From the NCBI RefSeq assembly GCF_019130065.1, contig NZ_JAHSPG010000001.1, positions 124,001-188,000 of the forward strand: 64,000 bases of DNA. The letters are read 5' to 3'. Under the pieces are notes generated by a model. It saw nothing but the letters and a program-made list of their open reading frames with translations. It was not told where the DNA came from and did no database searches. The DNA comes from Pinibacter aurantiacus (GTDB lineage: Bacteria > Bacteroidota > Bacteroidia > Chitinophagales > Chitinophagaceae). How positions within the stretch are numbered: position 1 is the first letter of the stretch; each line of letters opens with the position of its first letter. Below are positions 17,872 through 27,680 of this stretch, one piece after another. Both the position numbers and the translations under genes were made by a program.

Positions 17872-18672
17872 ATGAAAAAGAATATCCTTCAGTTTTTGAC
17901 CTTATGCCTGGCGGTCCTTGCTATCGCCTTTACTGCATGTAACAAAAATGACAAAAGCACTTCCGGCGGTACAGCCAAACTCGAACTAAGGCTTACCGAT
18001 GCTCCGGGAAACTACGATGCTGTATACGTAGATATTCAAAGTGTAAAAATCAACGCAACTACAGACTCTTCAAATGGCTGGACAGATGTGCCGTTAATTA
18101 AACCTGGAGTATACAATTTATTAGACTTTAGAAATGGCATCGATACTCTACTTGCTTCCGTAGATATTCCTGCAGGAAAAATAAGCCAGATAAGATTGGT
18201 GCTCGGCAGCAATAACAGCGTAGTTGTAGATGGTGTATCTTATCCATTAAACACACCTTCTGCACAACAAAGCGGTTTAAAACTTAATCTCCATGCAGAT
18301 CTGACTGCAGGAATTGTTTATCGATTGTGGATAGATTTTGATGCCAATAAATCTGTTGTTGCAACAGGCAGCGGCAAATTCAATCTCAAACCTGTTATCA
18401 GAACTTATTCTGAAGCAACAGGCGGTACATTGCAGGGAACAGTTTTGCCTCCTGATGCAAAAGCAACAGTAATGGCCATTAATGGAACAGACACATTGTA
18501 TGCAGTTCCTTCCCTTTTAGGTTTCTATCGTTTTGCTGGCGTTACAGCCGGAAGCTGGAACCTATATTTTGTGGCGGATACTTTAACAGGCTATCAAAAC
18601 TTCAACGTTGGAAATGTATCGGTGCAAACAGGCGTTGTAACGACTGTGCCGACGGTGACATTGATTAAATAA
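17872..18672 (+). CDS. DUF4382 lipoprotein
   Basis: 266 residues from ATG 17872, which opens with MKKNILQFLTLCLAVLAIAF and a lipobox FTAC. Residues about 30-165 match DUF4382 (GTAKLELRLTDAPGNYDAV ... VYVDIQSVKI ... IPAGKISQIRLVLG), and the last 90 residues form a carboxypeptidase-regulatory-like beta sandwich (GGTLQGTVLPPDAKATVMA). Exported, surface or periplasmic. Function unknown. Earlier in-frame starts would give a poor N-terminus. Confidence 0.85.
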   Translation: MKKNILQFLTLCLAVLAIAFTACNKNDKSTSGGTAKLELRLTDAPGNYDAVYVDIQSVKINATTDSSNGWTDVPLIKPGVYNLLDFRNGIDTLLASVDIPAGKISQIRLVLGSNNSVVVDGVSYPLNTPSAQQSGLKLNLHADLTAGIVYRLWIDFDANKSVVATGSGKFNLKPVIRTYSEATGGTLQGTVLPPDAKATVMAINGTDTLYAVPSLLGFYRFAGVTAGSWNLYFVADTLTGYQNFNVGNVSVQTGVVTTVPTVTLIK

Positions 18673-18691
18673 TTCAGCCTTACTCTTTATT

Positions 18692-18911
<220 letters not shown>

Positions 18912-20108
18912 TTACTGACTTACTATCGTCGGCAACTGCGCATCAAACAAAGCAATAAATTCAGCAGAACTTATCACGTGACCTTGTTTTTGTGCATTAT
19001 TAGCTGTTTGATATCCCCATTCTGCTGCCGCCATTCTTTGAGTGGGCGTACCGTGGTGATTGATGCTGGTAAATGAACAGTCACCTATATTAAAGAAGAC
19101 CTGCAAAAATTCTTTCACTCTTTTCCACTGCATGGATGCTCCTTTTGCGCTAGAAAGATAGTATGCAGACATTGCATCTGCCATCAGCTCTGTTCTGCGT
19201 GTTGCCTCAGGTGAAGATTCATTGCCAAATACATTCCTCTGAAATTGAACGTGATGCCCAAATTCATGTGCAAGCACCGCTTGAGGAGCAACATCTCCAA
19301 AACCAATAGCAGCATAGGCATCCAGGATACCATCTCCCATCACAATTTTATCCGGCACTACACCAAAAGGTGGAAAATCAAATGTAGACTGCGCAAACGC
19401 ATTGAAAGTAAAAATTGGATGATTCCCATTTCTGTATTGCGGAATCCCTTCCAGCAAAGATGAAATCACGTCTGCCCAGTATTCTGCACCAACTTGCGAA
19501 TCGCCATAAAGAATCATATCGATCCTTATCACTTTGTTTCTATCCAGCAGCATGCTTCCATGCATGGGCACTACTACAATTTGCGAAGACTGGATGTCCC
19601 AGAAACGTTTTAAATCCTTCATTGTTTTAGTTATGCGCTGCGAATACTCTCCGTTCACTCCAAATTGCTGACCGCTTTCGCTGTTTGAAAAAAGTAACGC
19701 ATCATAGGTTGGGAAATCAAGCATTCCTGTTAGAGATGCATAGAAGATGACATCGAAGCTCCAGTCAGATAGTTGGAGATTCAGCCACTGCGTAAGCAAC
19801 GTATTGTCGTCGCATGTTGTTTCTGTAAGTTTGAGCGCGTTCAACACTACATATTTATACTCAGGGTTAACTTTCGCAAGCAGGTCGGCTTTTATGCTAT
19901 TCGATCTGCTTTCGAAATTGGCAGGCAGAGTTGCCCTGATTTTTGCGAATGTTGCGGCTACATCGACAGGGGCTTTAGCGTTTGTTTTGGCAGCTGCGTT
20001 GCTTTGATTTGGTTGGGCCGATCCTTCTCTATTGTAATCTTTCTGACAGCCCGTAGCAAAGAATGCGCAGATCATAATGGCAAACATCGATGAATAAAGA
20101 GTTCTCAT
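18912..20108 (-). CDS. Lipoprotein zinc metallopeptidase (YpfJ-like)
   Basis: About 398 residues from the ATG at 20108, which gives MRTLYSSMFAIMIC and a lipobox ATGC; an ATG at 20150 would add 14 hydrophilic residues in front. The catalytic motif is HEFGHHVQ, and the downstream RRTELMADAMSAYYL supplies a Glu/Asp pair like the third ligand region of neutral zinc metallopeptidases (YpfJ family). Exported, anchored by lipid. Substrate unknown. The C-terminus ends two bases from a 17-unit heptad array. Confidence 0.8.
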   Translation of the reverse strand: MRTLYSSMFAIMICAFFATGCQKDYNREGSAQPNQSNAAAKTNAKAPVDVAATFAKIRATLPANFESRSNSIKADLLAKVNPEYKYVVLNALKLTETTCDDNTLLTQWLNLQLSDWSFDVIFYASLTGMLDFPTYDALLFSNSESGQQFGVNGEYSQRITKTMKDLKRFWDIQSSQIVVVPMHGSMLLDRNKVIRIDMILYGDSQVGAEYWADVISSLLEGIPQYRNGNHPIFTFNAFAQSTFDFPPFGVVPDKIVMGDGILDAYAAIGFGDVAPQAVLAHEFGHHVQFQRNVFGNESSPEATRRTELMADAMSAYYLSSAKGASMQWKRVKEFLQVFFNIGDCSFTSINHHGTPTQRMAAAEWGYQTANNAQKQGHVISSAEFIALFDAQLPTIVSQ

Positions 20109-20627
20109 AATTAAAGGTTTTTGATTTGTTTTTAATAACACGTGTTTCATACTATATGTTTAAATAGTTGCATAGCGATCACTGCACAGAATTTCCATGA
20201 TTGAAGAATGCATGTAAAGCTTTGCCTACAGCATTTTCCTTAGATAGACTTTCCGCCTTCCATTAAATAATCTTGTGTAGAAGTGAATATGCTTTGTGAT
20301 TGCAGATTTCAGCATTGCGTGCCATCAGGGGCCTCAATGAATCTTTTAATTAAAGCACTTTTCCTCATTGTCGATTAAAGAAGATGCAGTCAACTTGGTT
20401 AACACGGTACGAAAAAGAAATCAAACGCATCATTTATCGATGCCTCTTGCCTGGTTGATCAACAACATTCTTTGTGCCGCACTTTTGGCTTACAAAGACG
20501 CCTGATCGGAGAAATTATTTCCACATTGGTGTTGTGTAATCTGCGCTGGAGCCCGGCAAAGAAGATAAATTGGGGAAGCCGCGATCGGCGGCTCAGCCGG
20601 GGTTAAGCACTAACAAGTTAATTAAAA

Positions 20628-20664
20628 AAAACTTCAGTATTACTTTCTGACCGAAGTTTTTTTA
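20628..20664. terminator. Terminator-like hairpin
   Basis: AAAAACTTC and GAAGTTTTT flank a loop of about 15 bases, with A- and T-runs giving a signal on both strands. It probably ends the minus-strand glycosidase transcript. Confidence 0.65.
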
Positions 20665-20755
20665 TAAGAAAAAATGTTCTTTAAAAAGGCCACGGGTCTC
20701 TTATATATTGCCTGTTCGTTACCGGCATTTGTGGCTCCGGTTAAACATCGTTGCC

Positions 20756-20783
20756 TGCCCGAATTGATTCATTCAGGCGGGCG
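20756..20783. repeat. GC-rich palindrome (CTGCCCG...CGGGC)
   Basis: An imperfect palindrome with GCCCGAAT facing ATTCAGGCGGGC; same general form as those at 12265, 31728 and 63407. Confidence 0.55.
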
Positions 20784-20855
20784 TCGCAGTACGTTCATCA
20801 GCAGTAATACTATTGAGGGATGGTTTCCAATTCGAACTCTTCTTATTTTATTCGC

Positions 20856-22526
20856 CTAACTCCAATCGAATTGCACCGTTCTATTGTTCAATTTCCAAAC
20901 AGCAGGTTGGTTGTTCGTGATCCAGTCTACAGGTTCACCTAAGGGCTGTTGTTTTGCAGCCTGGGCGAATGCTTTGCGTATAGCCTCTTTTTGCTCTGCG
21001 CCAACAGCTTCCGGTTGCGCAGAAATAAATAAAGGAGCACCACTCTCTGCCAGCAGTTGCAGCCACTGTTTGTTTTTAATCCATGGAATGTCTTTTGTTA
21101 ACCCCACACAATCTCCATCTGCGGCATAGAACGCATTGTGTTGTGGCAAACGGAAAGCCAAAGTATTCACTCCCATTTTAGTTACACGGCTCCACTCCCT
21201 TCCACTCGTATCGTCACCAATGCGGCACAATTCGAACAAGCCCGCACTCAGGTGGCTCAGCGTGTTACAACCAATGATGTAAATATTATCACCTGCGGAG
21301 CTTCTTATGGTTTTGTATAGATCACCAATGATTTCTGCATTTGTTCTCGATCGATCGTTAAAGTTCCAGCCTGCAGAAGTAAAACCATCGTTCATGCTAA
21401 AACCCCAGCGACCTGTAATGTCATAAGTTGTGAAATCGTGTTTTACCATTTCATATCCCCAGGACTTATAAATGCTGAAATAGTTTTTAATGCGCTCAAT
21501 ATTTTCCGGAATGGTTGGGTCTAACACAGGATTCTTAGGACTATCCCTGCCCGGAATTGGCGGTGCAAGCAACGTTTTCTTTTCATCATGTCGTGCACAA
21601 AGTGGACGCATCCACAATCCGGGACGCATACCAAGCTTCTTTATTTCGTCGGCCATCAGATGCATATCCTTAAACTTATCATTTGGCTTGCCGAAATCTT
21701 CATTCCATCCGCCATCGCCGGGCAATAGCGGCGAGTACTCGGCCCAACCCGCATCGATAACAGAGAAAGGCTTATTGGAATGATCGGTCACCAGCTCGGC
21801 CATCATCGCCGTCGTCTTTTTAATAAGGTCAAATGAATTTTCGCCGTAAGCAAAATACCAGTCATTGATGCCATAAACAGGCTGCTTTGGTAATCGCGGT
21901 TTAGCGCACATTCTTTTACAAAACAAATGATCTGTTTGAAAGACACTCTTCGCATTTGCATCATTCATGGTAATAACATCTGCTGCGTGTAATTTCCTAT
22001 TGCCTAACAAAACACCTCTTCCACCGGAATTAGTGTCAAGCATCAACTCTAACGAATGATCTCCTAAAACCCACCAGCAGATGGCATTTGCGCCAGTCTT
22101 CACCCCAAAGCATTCTGCACTTTTGCCATTTGTAATGATAATGTACCATGGATTTTTTACACCCGTATAATCTGTTTTCCATTGCAGATCTCCATAAGAG
22201 CGCTCCCAATGATCTCCTAAAAATTTTGAGTTGTTCGCCTTTTCGTATTTCCATTTAATGCGAACTGCACTTAACTCCTTCGTTGGTGAACTTATATAAA
22301 TACCGTCTGCATCGCCGCTTCTTTTTATCTCTACTGTAAAATTCTCATGCCTATATAAACTGCCATTGCTTGCAGTAAGCTTGAACCATTCATTCATCCA
22401 CTGCACCCACACTTCATCGGGATATTTCATTGAAGTATTGCCGCTTCCGAATCCATACGTTAGTTTGGTTAAGGCACCTGTAAGTACTGCTGTCCCTGAT
22501 ATTTTTACAAAATCCCGTCTTTTCAT
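20856..22526 (-). CDS. Clan GH-D glycosidase, alpha-galactosidase-like
   Basis: 556 residues with a twin-arginine signal (RRDFVK at 3-8, then a hydrophobic stretch to about 25), so folded export is likely. A beta-sandwich N-terminal domain (about 35-200) precedes a TIM barrel. The nucleophile is D364 in MVKHDFTTYD and the acid/base is D438 or D439 in RIGDDTSGREW, as in GH27/GH36/GH31-type retaining enzymes. PLLPGDGGWNEDFGK and RPGLWMRPLC are also clan-like. It stands alone, 6 kb away from the main glycan locus. Linkage cleaved is not certain (alpha-galactose or related). Confidence 0.82.
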   Translation of the reverse strand: MKRRDFVKISGTAVLTGALTKLTYGFGSGNTSMKYPDEVWVQWMNEWFKLTASNGSLYRHENFTVEIKRSGDADGIYISSPTKELSAVRIKWKYEKANNSKFLGDHWERSYGDLQWKTDYTGVKNPWYIIITNGKSAECFGVKTGANAICWWVLGDHSLELMLDTNSGGRGVLLGNRKLHAADVITMNDANAKSVFQTDHLFCKRMCAKPRLPKQPVYGINDWYFAYGENSFDLIKKTTAMMAELVTDHSNKPFSVIDAGWAEYSPLLPGDGGWNEDFGKPNDKFKDMHLMADEIKKLGMRPGLWMRPLCARHDEKKTLLAPPIPGRDSPKNPVLDPTIPENIERIKNYFSIYKSWGYEMVKHDFTTYDITGRWGFSMNDGFTSAGWNFNDRSRTNAEIIGDLYKTIRSSAGDNIYIIGCNTLSHLSAGLFELCRIGDDTSGREWSRVTKMGVNTLAFRLPQHNAFYAADGDCVGLTKDIPWIKNKQWLQLLAESGAPLFISAQPEAVGAEQKEAIRKAFAQAAKQQPLGEPVDWITNNQPAVWKLNNRTVQFDWS

Positions 22527-22711
22527 TTGGTCAAGTTTGTTGTTTTAAAAAATCGTGGCAGCAAAAGATAGTAAGATTATAAGACAATAACGAGCAAGAT
22601 TTTCCCCAACCAGTTCATTGGAAAAAATTCTTTACCATTTTCTAAAAAATATGAATCTAAAGTGATTTGCTTTCTCGTAGCTGAACATAATCACTCACTA
22701 AAAATATTTTT

Positions 22712-23425
22712 ATGAAAGAAACGAACGATGAAGGTGCCGTGCAAAAAATACTAACTACTCAGCTCAACAGAAAGACTTTTTTGAAATACTCAGCCATCGC
22801 CGGATCTACAATGGCAATAGGTTTGGAAGCTTGTCATAAAGACGATAACCCTTCTATGTCCAATGGAACAGTCGACGTAGGAAGCGGCGATACGGGCATT
22901 TTAAATTTTGCTTACGCGCTGGAGCAACTGGAAGCTGCATTTTATATACAGGTAAATGCTTCGATGTACAGCGGCGCTACCAATGAAGAAAAACAAATAC
23001 TGGCTGACATCATGAACCATGAAATTGCCCACCGCGATTTCTTTAAAGCTGCATTGGGTTCCTCTGCTATCATGCAATTGCAGGTTGATTTTTCAAAAAT
23101 TGATTTCACCAGTCGCGCCAGTGTATTGGCCACTGCGAAAGCACTTGAAGACACTGGTGTTTCCGCCTACAATGGCGCAGGGCAATACATCACCAACGGT
23201 GACTATCTTACCCTGGCAGGGAAAATTGTTTCGGTAGAAGCAAGACATGCTGCCGCCATACGGGACCTGCTGAATCCGAAGTCGGCATCCTTTGCAGGTG
23301 ATGACGTAGTTGACCCAACCACGGGCCTCGACTTCTCCAGAACTCCCAATGCAGGCAATCCAAGTATTGTAGCCACTGCGAATACGTTTCTCAAAACAAA
23401 AATATCCGCCACCAAACTACCATAA
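22712..23425 (+). CDS. Ferritin-like domain protein, exported (copy 1)
   Basis: 237 residues. N-terminal hydrophobic signal with a possible lipobox (GLEAC at 37-41), then a four-helix bundle typical of the Ferritin_2 / desiccation-related family: NFAYALEQLEAAFY, EKQILADIMNHEIAHRDFF, SVEARHAAAIRDLL. Glu and His spacing would allow a di-metal centre outside the cytoplasm. Eleven bases separate it from a second, related gene, so they form an operon. The exact role (stress, iron binding) is not known for the family. Confidence 0.85.
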   Translation: MKETNDEGAVQKILTTQLNRKTFLKYSAIAGSTMAIGLEACHKDDNPSMSNGTVDVGSGDTGILNFAYALEQLEAAFYIQVNASMYSGATNEEKQILADIMNHEIAHRDFFKAALGSSAIMQLQVDFSKIDFTSRASVLATAKALEDTGVSAYNGAGQYITNGDYLTLAGKIVSVEARHAAAIRDLLNPKSASFAGDDVVDPTTGLDFSRTPNAGNPSIVATANTFLKTKISATKLP

Positions 23426-23436
23426 AACTTATTGTT

Positions 23437-24234
23437 ATGAATACTACGAAAATATTTGAAGCACTTGCAAATGAAAAGAACGAAACGGATATTTCGAGAC
23501 GCGACGCATTGAACAAGACCCTAAAGCTTGGCCTTAAAGCAGCGATCGCGGCTATTCCACTGGGGCTTTCCAGCATCATGAGCAATCGTGCATTCGCGCA
23601 AACTTCCACGCCGGGCGTTGTTGATATTTTAAACTATGCACTTACACTGGAATACCTGGAATCAGAATTTTATCAAATGGGGCTTGCGTCTTCGGGGCTT
23701 GTTCCTTCCAGCGACATGAACATTATTGCGCAGATCAGCAAACATGAAGACGCGCACGTTATATTGCTGAAATCAACCATCACCTCATTGCAGGGCACAC
23801 CTGTAAGCAAGCCAAACTTTGATTTTACAGCGGGTGGCACATTTGCCGATGTTTTCAGTAACTATCAAACTTTCCTGGCGTTGTCAAATGCATTTGAAGA
23901 CACAGGTGTTCGTGCTTACAAAGGACAAGCTGCCAACCTGCTTGCCGATAAAGCAGCCGGAGCAGTGATTACTGCTGCACTCGACATACATTCCGTAGAG
24001 GCTAGACATGCCTCTGAAATAAGGCGGTTAAGAGGCTTCAAAGGCTGGATCACGCAATCGCAAGCCAATGGATTGCCTGCTGCCATCTACGCGGGAGAAG
24101 ACAACACGATGCAAGGCGGAAAAGATGTAAAGACGATTACCTCAGTATCTGCTGACGCTATCACAGAAGCATTCGATGAGCCCTTAACGATGGCGCAGGT
24201 GTTGGCGATTGCGGGGCCGTTTATTAAAGCGTGA
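23437..24234 (+). CDS. Ferritin-like domain protein, exported (copy 2)
   Basis: 265 residues, with a Tat-like signal (SRRDALNKTLKLG, cleavage near AFAQ-TS) and the same bundle: ILNYALTLEYLESEFY, ISKHEDAHVILLKS, and HSVEARHASEIRRLRG. It differs from copy 1 in signal type (Tat against lipoprotein), so the two are paralogues. Ends 10 bp before an inverted-repeat arm. Confidence 0.85.
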   Translation: MNTTKIFEALANEKNETDISRRDALNKTLKLGLKAAIAAIPLGLSSIMSNRAFAQTSTPGVVDILNYALTLEYLESEFYQMGLASSGLVPSSDMNIIAQISKHEDAHVILLKSTITSLQGTPVSKPNFDFTAGGTFADVFSNYQTFLALSNAFEDTGVRAYKGQAANLLADKAAGAVITAALDIHSVEARHASEIRRLRGFKGWITQSQANGLPAAIYAGEDNTMQGGKDVKTITSVSADAITEAFDEPLTMAQVLAIAGPFIKA

Positions 24235-24243
24235 GAGCAAGAA

Positions 24244-24375
24244 AATTAATAATTAATAATTAAGAATTAATAGGTGTAGCGCCCCTGACAAAAACTATGA
24301 AGCATTATGTTTAACATGCGAAGTGTAGCACTCAATAAAAACTGTGGTCCTCTTAATTATTAATTATTAATTTTC
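24244..24375. repeat. Paired inverted repeat, TTAATTA-type arms (partial)
   Basis: Left arm 24244-24273 carries the full ATTAAGAATTAATAG end, but the right arm (24352-24375) lacks its partner, so only about 20 bp pair. It touches the stop of the permease gene. Confidence 0.82.
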
Positions 24376-26812
24376 ATTCTCTCCTAAGGCTCTTCACCGG
24401 ATTCGCAACAGCTGCTTTGATCGCTTGCGAACACGCTGTCACCACTGCTATTGCTGTCGCCAACGCACCTGCAAATACAAGGAACCACGCGGACATGTTG
24501 ATGCGATAAGAAAAACCCTGCAACCATTTCACCATCAACCACCACGCAAGCGGAGCAGCGATGACGATGGCGATTAAAACAAGTTTTAAAAAGTCTGACG
24601 TCAACATCACGACAATGTTATTGACAGAAGCACCCAGTATTTTGCGAACGCCAATTTCTTTAGAACGTTGTTCCGCAGCATAGGTCACCAATCCAAACAG
24701 GCCAAGACACGCAACAATGATAGCAAGTGCAGCGAAATAAATGAAAATACTTCCCGTGCGTTGTTCTGCATTGTATATCCTGTTGAAATCGTCGTCCATA
24801 AACGAATATGAGAAAGGCTGTCCCGGTTGCATTCTATTCCACGCTTGCTTTACTTGCGCGATTAAACCAGGAATATCAGCTGTTTTAATGCGAATGCCGG
24901 TAGTGCCTGGCGAAGCCCCAAGGAAAAGGGCGAGCGGCGAAACTTTTTGCCGCAGGGAACTGTAGTTGAAATCCTTAACGATCCCTATAATGTGAAAGGT
25001 CAAAATGTTGTCAGGAGAATTACCTGCACGAAAATCCTTCGGAATATAGAGATACTTATTCAACGGATCTTTATAACCAAGCTGCGCCGCCGCCGCCTCA
25101 TTCAATATTACCCCCGATGCATCCGTACTCATGTCTTCTGAAAAATTTCTGCCTCTCAACATTGTCATGCCAAGCGTTGGAACATAATGTTCATCTACGT
25201 TCCAGAGCTGTGTTGAAATAGCGGACTTTTGATCGAATGACGCATCCCGAAACAACGGTGCATCACTAAGCTTTCCGCTGGTTGGAAGAAACTTTGTCAT
25301 CGTAACCTCTTCCACTCCTTTTATGCGCTTTAGTTCTGAGCGAAATGCTTTTGTGCCATTGCCAAGCTTATCTGTGTTTTGCAATACCAAAACCTGCTCC
25401 CTGTCAAAACCTATATCCTTATGACGAATGTATCTTAGTTGACTGTAGATAACGATCGTGCTGACGATAAGAAGTATGGAAATACAAAATTGAAAAATTA
25501 CCAAAGCACTTCTTAACCTGCTACTTCGAAAGCCGGATGCCACCTCTCCTTTCAAAACTTTCACGGGCCTGAATGCAGAAAGATAAAAGGCCGGATAAGA
25601 ACCTGCCAGGAAGCCCACCAATAATGTCAAGCCAATAATAGATGCAACCATCCACGGCATTTCAAAAAAATGAACGTCAATATTTTTACCAGATAAATTA
25701 TTGAAGTAAGGCAGACAAATCGATACGATCATTATAGCCAGCAGCATTGAAATGCCAGCCACCACCACAGATTCAGTTATGAACTGTTTGATGAGGTTAT
25801 TGCGCAAGGAACCAAGCACTTTTCTAACACCCACTTCCTTCGCACGATTGGCGGAGCGTGCTGTAGAAAGATTCATAAAGTTTACACAGGCAATAAGCAA
25901 GATGAAAATAGCTGCCGCAGAAAAAATATAAACGTATTGAATGTCACTATTCACGCCTATTTCACCAACCTTGGAAGAATGCAGATGAATATCCGTGAGT
26001 GTAAAAAGATGATACCGCGCAAAATTGCCGCCCTGCCTGAATTGATCTTTCGTAATGCCCAACATTTGCTGCACCTGCAACAGCACATACTTGTCGACTA
26101 CTTCATCAAAATGTTTTTCAAACTTTTTCGGATCTGAGCCGGGCTTTAAAACAATATAAGTCTGATAATTATTCATCACCCACAGCCCCATGCGGCTTTC
26201 GGCATTGGATGACATGGAAATAAAAATATCGTTGTAGAAATGTGATTGTGCCGGCATAGCTTTAATCACTCCGGTTATTTTGTAAGGCAATGTATCATTC
26301 ACCAGCAGCGATTTTCCCAAAACGTCTGTGCTATTGAAATACTTACGCGCAATGGCTTCTGTGATCACGACAGTGTTTGGCTCAGTCAGCGCCGTTGCAG
26401 GATTGCCCTGTACCATTGGCAATGTAAAAACATTAAAGAGGGATGAATCTGCAAATAACACATTGTCTTCAGCAACATTCTGATCCGCCTTTCTTACAAG
26501 AAACCTGTCTTCAGGTCTTCTGAATCTTACATAAGCCTCTACTTCGGGATAATCTTTTTGCAACGTGAGCCCAATAGGATCAGGTGACATCGCCATATCA
26601 AAGTGACTACCGCCAAATTGAATATCTGCATCTACACGATAAATGTCTTTTGCCCTTTCATTATACTTGTCATAACTCAGTTCATCTATCACAAAAAAGA
26701 GTATCAGCAGGCAGGTAGCAAGGCCAATGGCAAGCCCCATAATATTGATCAGCGAGAAACCTTTGTTTTTCCAAAGGCTGCGAAAGCTCATGGTAAGGTA
26801 GTTGCGTAGCAT
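24374..26812 (-). CDS. ABC transporter permease, FtsX/MacB type
   Basis: 812 residues with two MacB-type periplasmic domains and two FtsX membrane blocks: MSFRSLWKNKGFSLINIMGL opens the protein, ARSANRAKEVGVRKVLGS marks the first block and AAEQRSKEIGVRKILGAS the second. This fused eight-helix form is common in Bacteroidota, where it works with a separate ATPase in peptide or lipid export or mechanotransmission. No ATPase gene lies in this window. Start ATG at 26812 follows an FtsX-like MLRNYLTMSFRS. Confidence 0.9.
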   Translation of the reverse strand: MLRNYLTMSFRSLWKNKGFSLINIMGLAIGLATCLLILFFVIDELSYDKYNERAKDIYRVDADIQFGGSHFDMAMSPDPIGLTLQKDYPEVEAYVRFRRPEDRFLVRKADQNVAEDNVLFADSSLFNVFTLPMVQGNPATALTEPNTVVITEAIARKYFNSTDVLGKSLLVNDTLPYKITGVIKAMPAQSHFYNDIFISMSSNAESRMGLWVMNNYQTYIVLKPGSDPKKFEKHFDEVVDKYVLLQVQQMLGITKDQFRQGGNFARYHLFTLTDIHLHSSKVGEIGVNSDIQYVYIFSAAAIFILLIACVNFMNLSTARSANRAKEVGVRKVLGSLRNNLIKQFITESVVVAGISMLLAIMIVSICLPYFNNLSGKNIDVHFFEMPWMVASIIGLTLLVGFLAGSYPAFYLSAFRPVKVLKGEVASGFRSSRLRSALVIFQFCISILLIVSTIVIYSQLRYIRHKDIGFDREQVLVLQNTDKLGNGTKAFRSELKRIKGVEEVTMTKFLPTSGKLSDAPLFRDASFDQKSAISTQLWNVDEHYVPTLGMTMLRGRNFSEDMSTDASGVILNEAAAAQLGYKDPLNKYLYIPKDFRAGNSPDNILTFHIIGIVKDFNYSSLRQKVSPLALFLGASPGTTGIRIKTADIPGLIAQVKQAWNRMQPGQPFSYSFMDDDFNRIYNAEQRTGSIFIYFAALAIIVACLGLFGLVTYAAEQRSKEIGVRKILGASVNNIVVMLTSDFLKLVLIAIVIAAPLAWWLMVKWLQGFSYRINMSAWFLVFAGALATAIAVVTACSQAIKAAVANPVKSLRRE

Positions 26813-27000
26813 GGCAGTTGTTTTATGGAATTAACTTCACCATTATCAAACAACGAAAACATGTACCAGAATTTTAAATGATTGATAATCAAAAAACGCT
26901 CTCCCATTAAGATAATAATAATTGTACGATTTTGATACAACCTGTGTGCGGTTCGAATTTTGAGGGTCAATGTCCTCTCTTTAGCGATTTCATTCCTTGT

Positions 27001-27162
27001 CATATTAATGTCCTACGGACAAAAGGAGTCCACTTACATATTCTCTACTGACATTTATGCCCTACGGGCAATCTTTTCCCGTAGGGAAACAATATCAATA
27101 AAAGCAGCACAAACGTTCATTATTGCCCGTAGGGCATTAACCGTGACGGAATATCCTTAAGC
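27001..27162. repeat. Dispersed repeat, copy 1 (GCCCTACGGGC palindromes)
   Basis: CATATTAATGTCCTACGGAC... carries two inverted 16-bp copies of ATGCCCTACGGGCAAT (27057-27072 and 27122-27137) and CCCGTAGGG between. A second copy lies at 31712-31903. The gap from 26813 to 27218 holds no gene. Confidence 0.85.
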
Positions 27163-27218
27163 AAGAACATTGATTTTTGAGGGTATTAAAATTGCAGGCT
27201 CACCATTAAACTTATTGT

Positions 27219-27455
27219 ATGAAAATGCAGATTCTGTTCAAATTCGAAGATGATTATCTGAAAGCCGATTATGAAGAAAAAGACGGCAATTATGAAGTGA
27301 CCAATGTTAGAAATGACGAAACAGGAAAAGTGTATCTCGACAATGTTACGATTAAACCAACCCTCGTAAACAACGAAGCTTCATGGGTTGACAACAATAA
27401 TAAATCCAACGATTTGATCGTGGCAATTGGTCAGGCGATTGAGGACAACAGTTAG
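27219..27455 (+). CDS. Small hypothetical protein
   Basis: 78 residues, soluble, acidic (MQILFKFEDDYLKADYEEK), no signal or known domain. The ATG at 27219 opens it; a second ATG two codons on is an alternative. It lies between the dispersed repeat and a repeat pair. I recognise no family. Confidence 0.55.
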   Translation: MKMQILFKFEDDYLKADYEEKDGNYEVTNVRNDETGKVYLDNVTIKPTLVNNEASWVDNNNKSNDLIVAIGQAIEDNS

Positions 27456-27461
27456 CTGACC

Positions 27462-27610
27462 AGGAATTAGGAATTAGGAATTAGAATAGTGTGTCAACGC
27501 GATCGAATCTTACCAACCAATTCATTCAAGTGTTATACCTAAAACACTGTTACTCCACACAGTGCATCTCGCCTTTTTCTAATTCCTAACTCCTAACTTC
27601 TAATTCCTGA
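27462..27610. repeat. Paired inverted repeat, AATTAGG-type arms
   Basis: Left arm 27462-27488 is three AATTAGG units and right arm 27577-27610 holds CTAATTCCTAACTCC-type units in reverse. Only one locus of this unit is in the window. Confidence 0.8.
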
Positions 27611-27627
27611 AAAAAATGTCCGATTCT

Positions 27628-27680
27628 TTTTGTGTAACCAAATACTTACATATATTTGTGTAAGCATTTACTTACATATT
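27628..27680 (+). promoter_or_regulatory. ArsR promoter with tandem operator repeats
   Basis: Two 26-bp direct repeats, each TTTGTGTAA ... CTTACATAT, and each itself an imperfect dyad (TGTAA...TTACA). They overlap a Bacteroidetes -7 element TATATTTG (27651-27658) and end at the ArsR ATG. Autorepression by the gene they precede is inferred. Confidence 0.75.

Larger units (their letters stand above)
20109..20855. other. Long gene-poor gap
   Basis: About 750 bp without a supportable gene. It holds a terminator-like hairpin (20628-20664), a GC palindrome (20756-20783) and a 61-codon frame (20674-20859, plus) with a hydrophobic start but no further support. Nothing resembling tRNA or a known RNA was seen. 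Confidence 0.6.

Noticed and set aside
20674-20859. 61-residue frame starting MFFKKATGLLYIAC
   Set aside because: Hydrophobic start, but it runs over a GC palindrome, overlaps the end of the GH-D gene and has no domain; kept only as a note.
26960-27160. 66-codon frame inside the dispersed repeat
   Set aside because: Does not persist in the second copy at 31712, so it is not coding.
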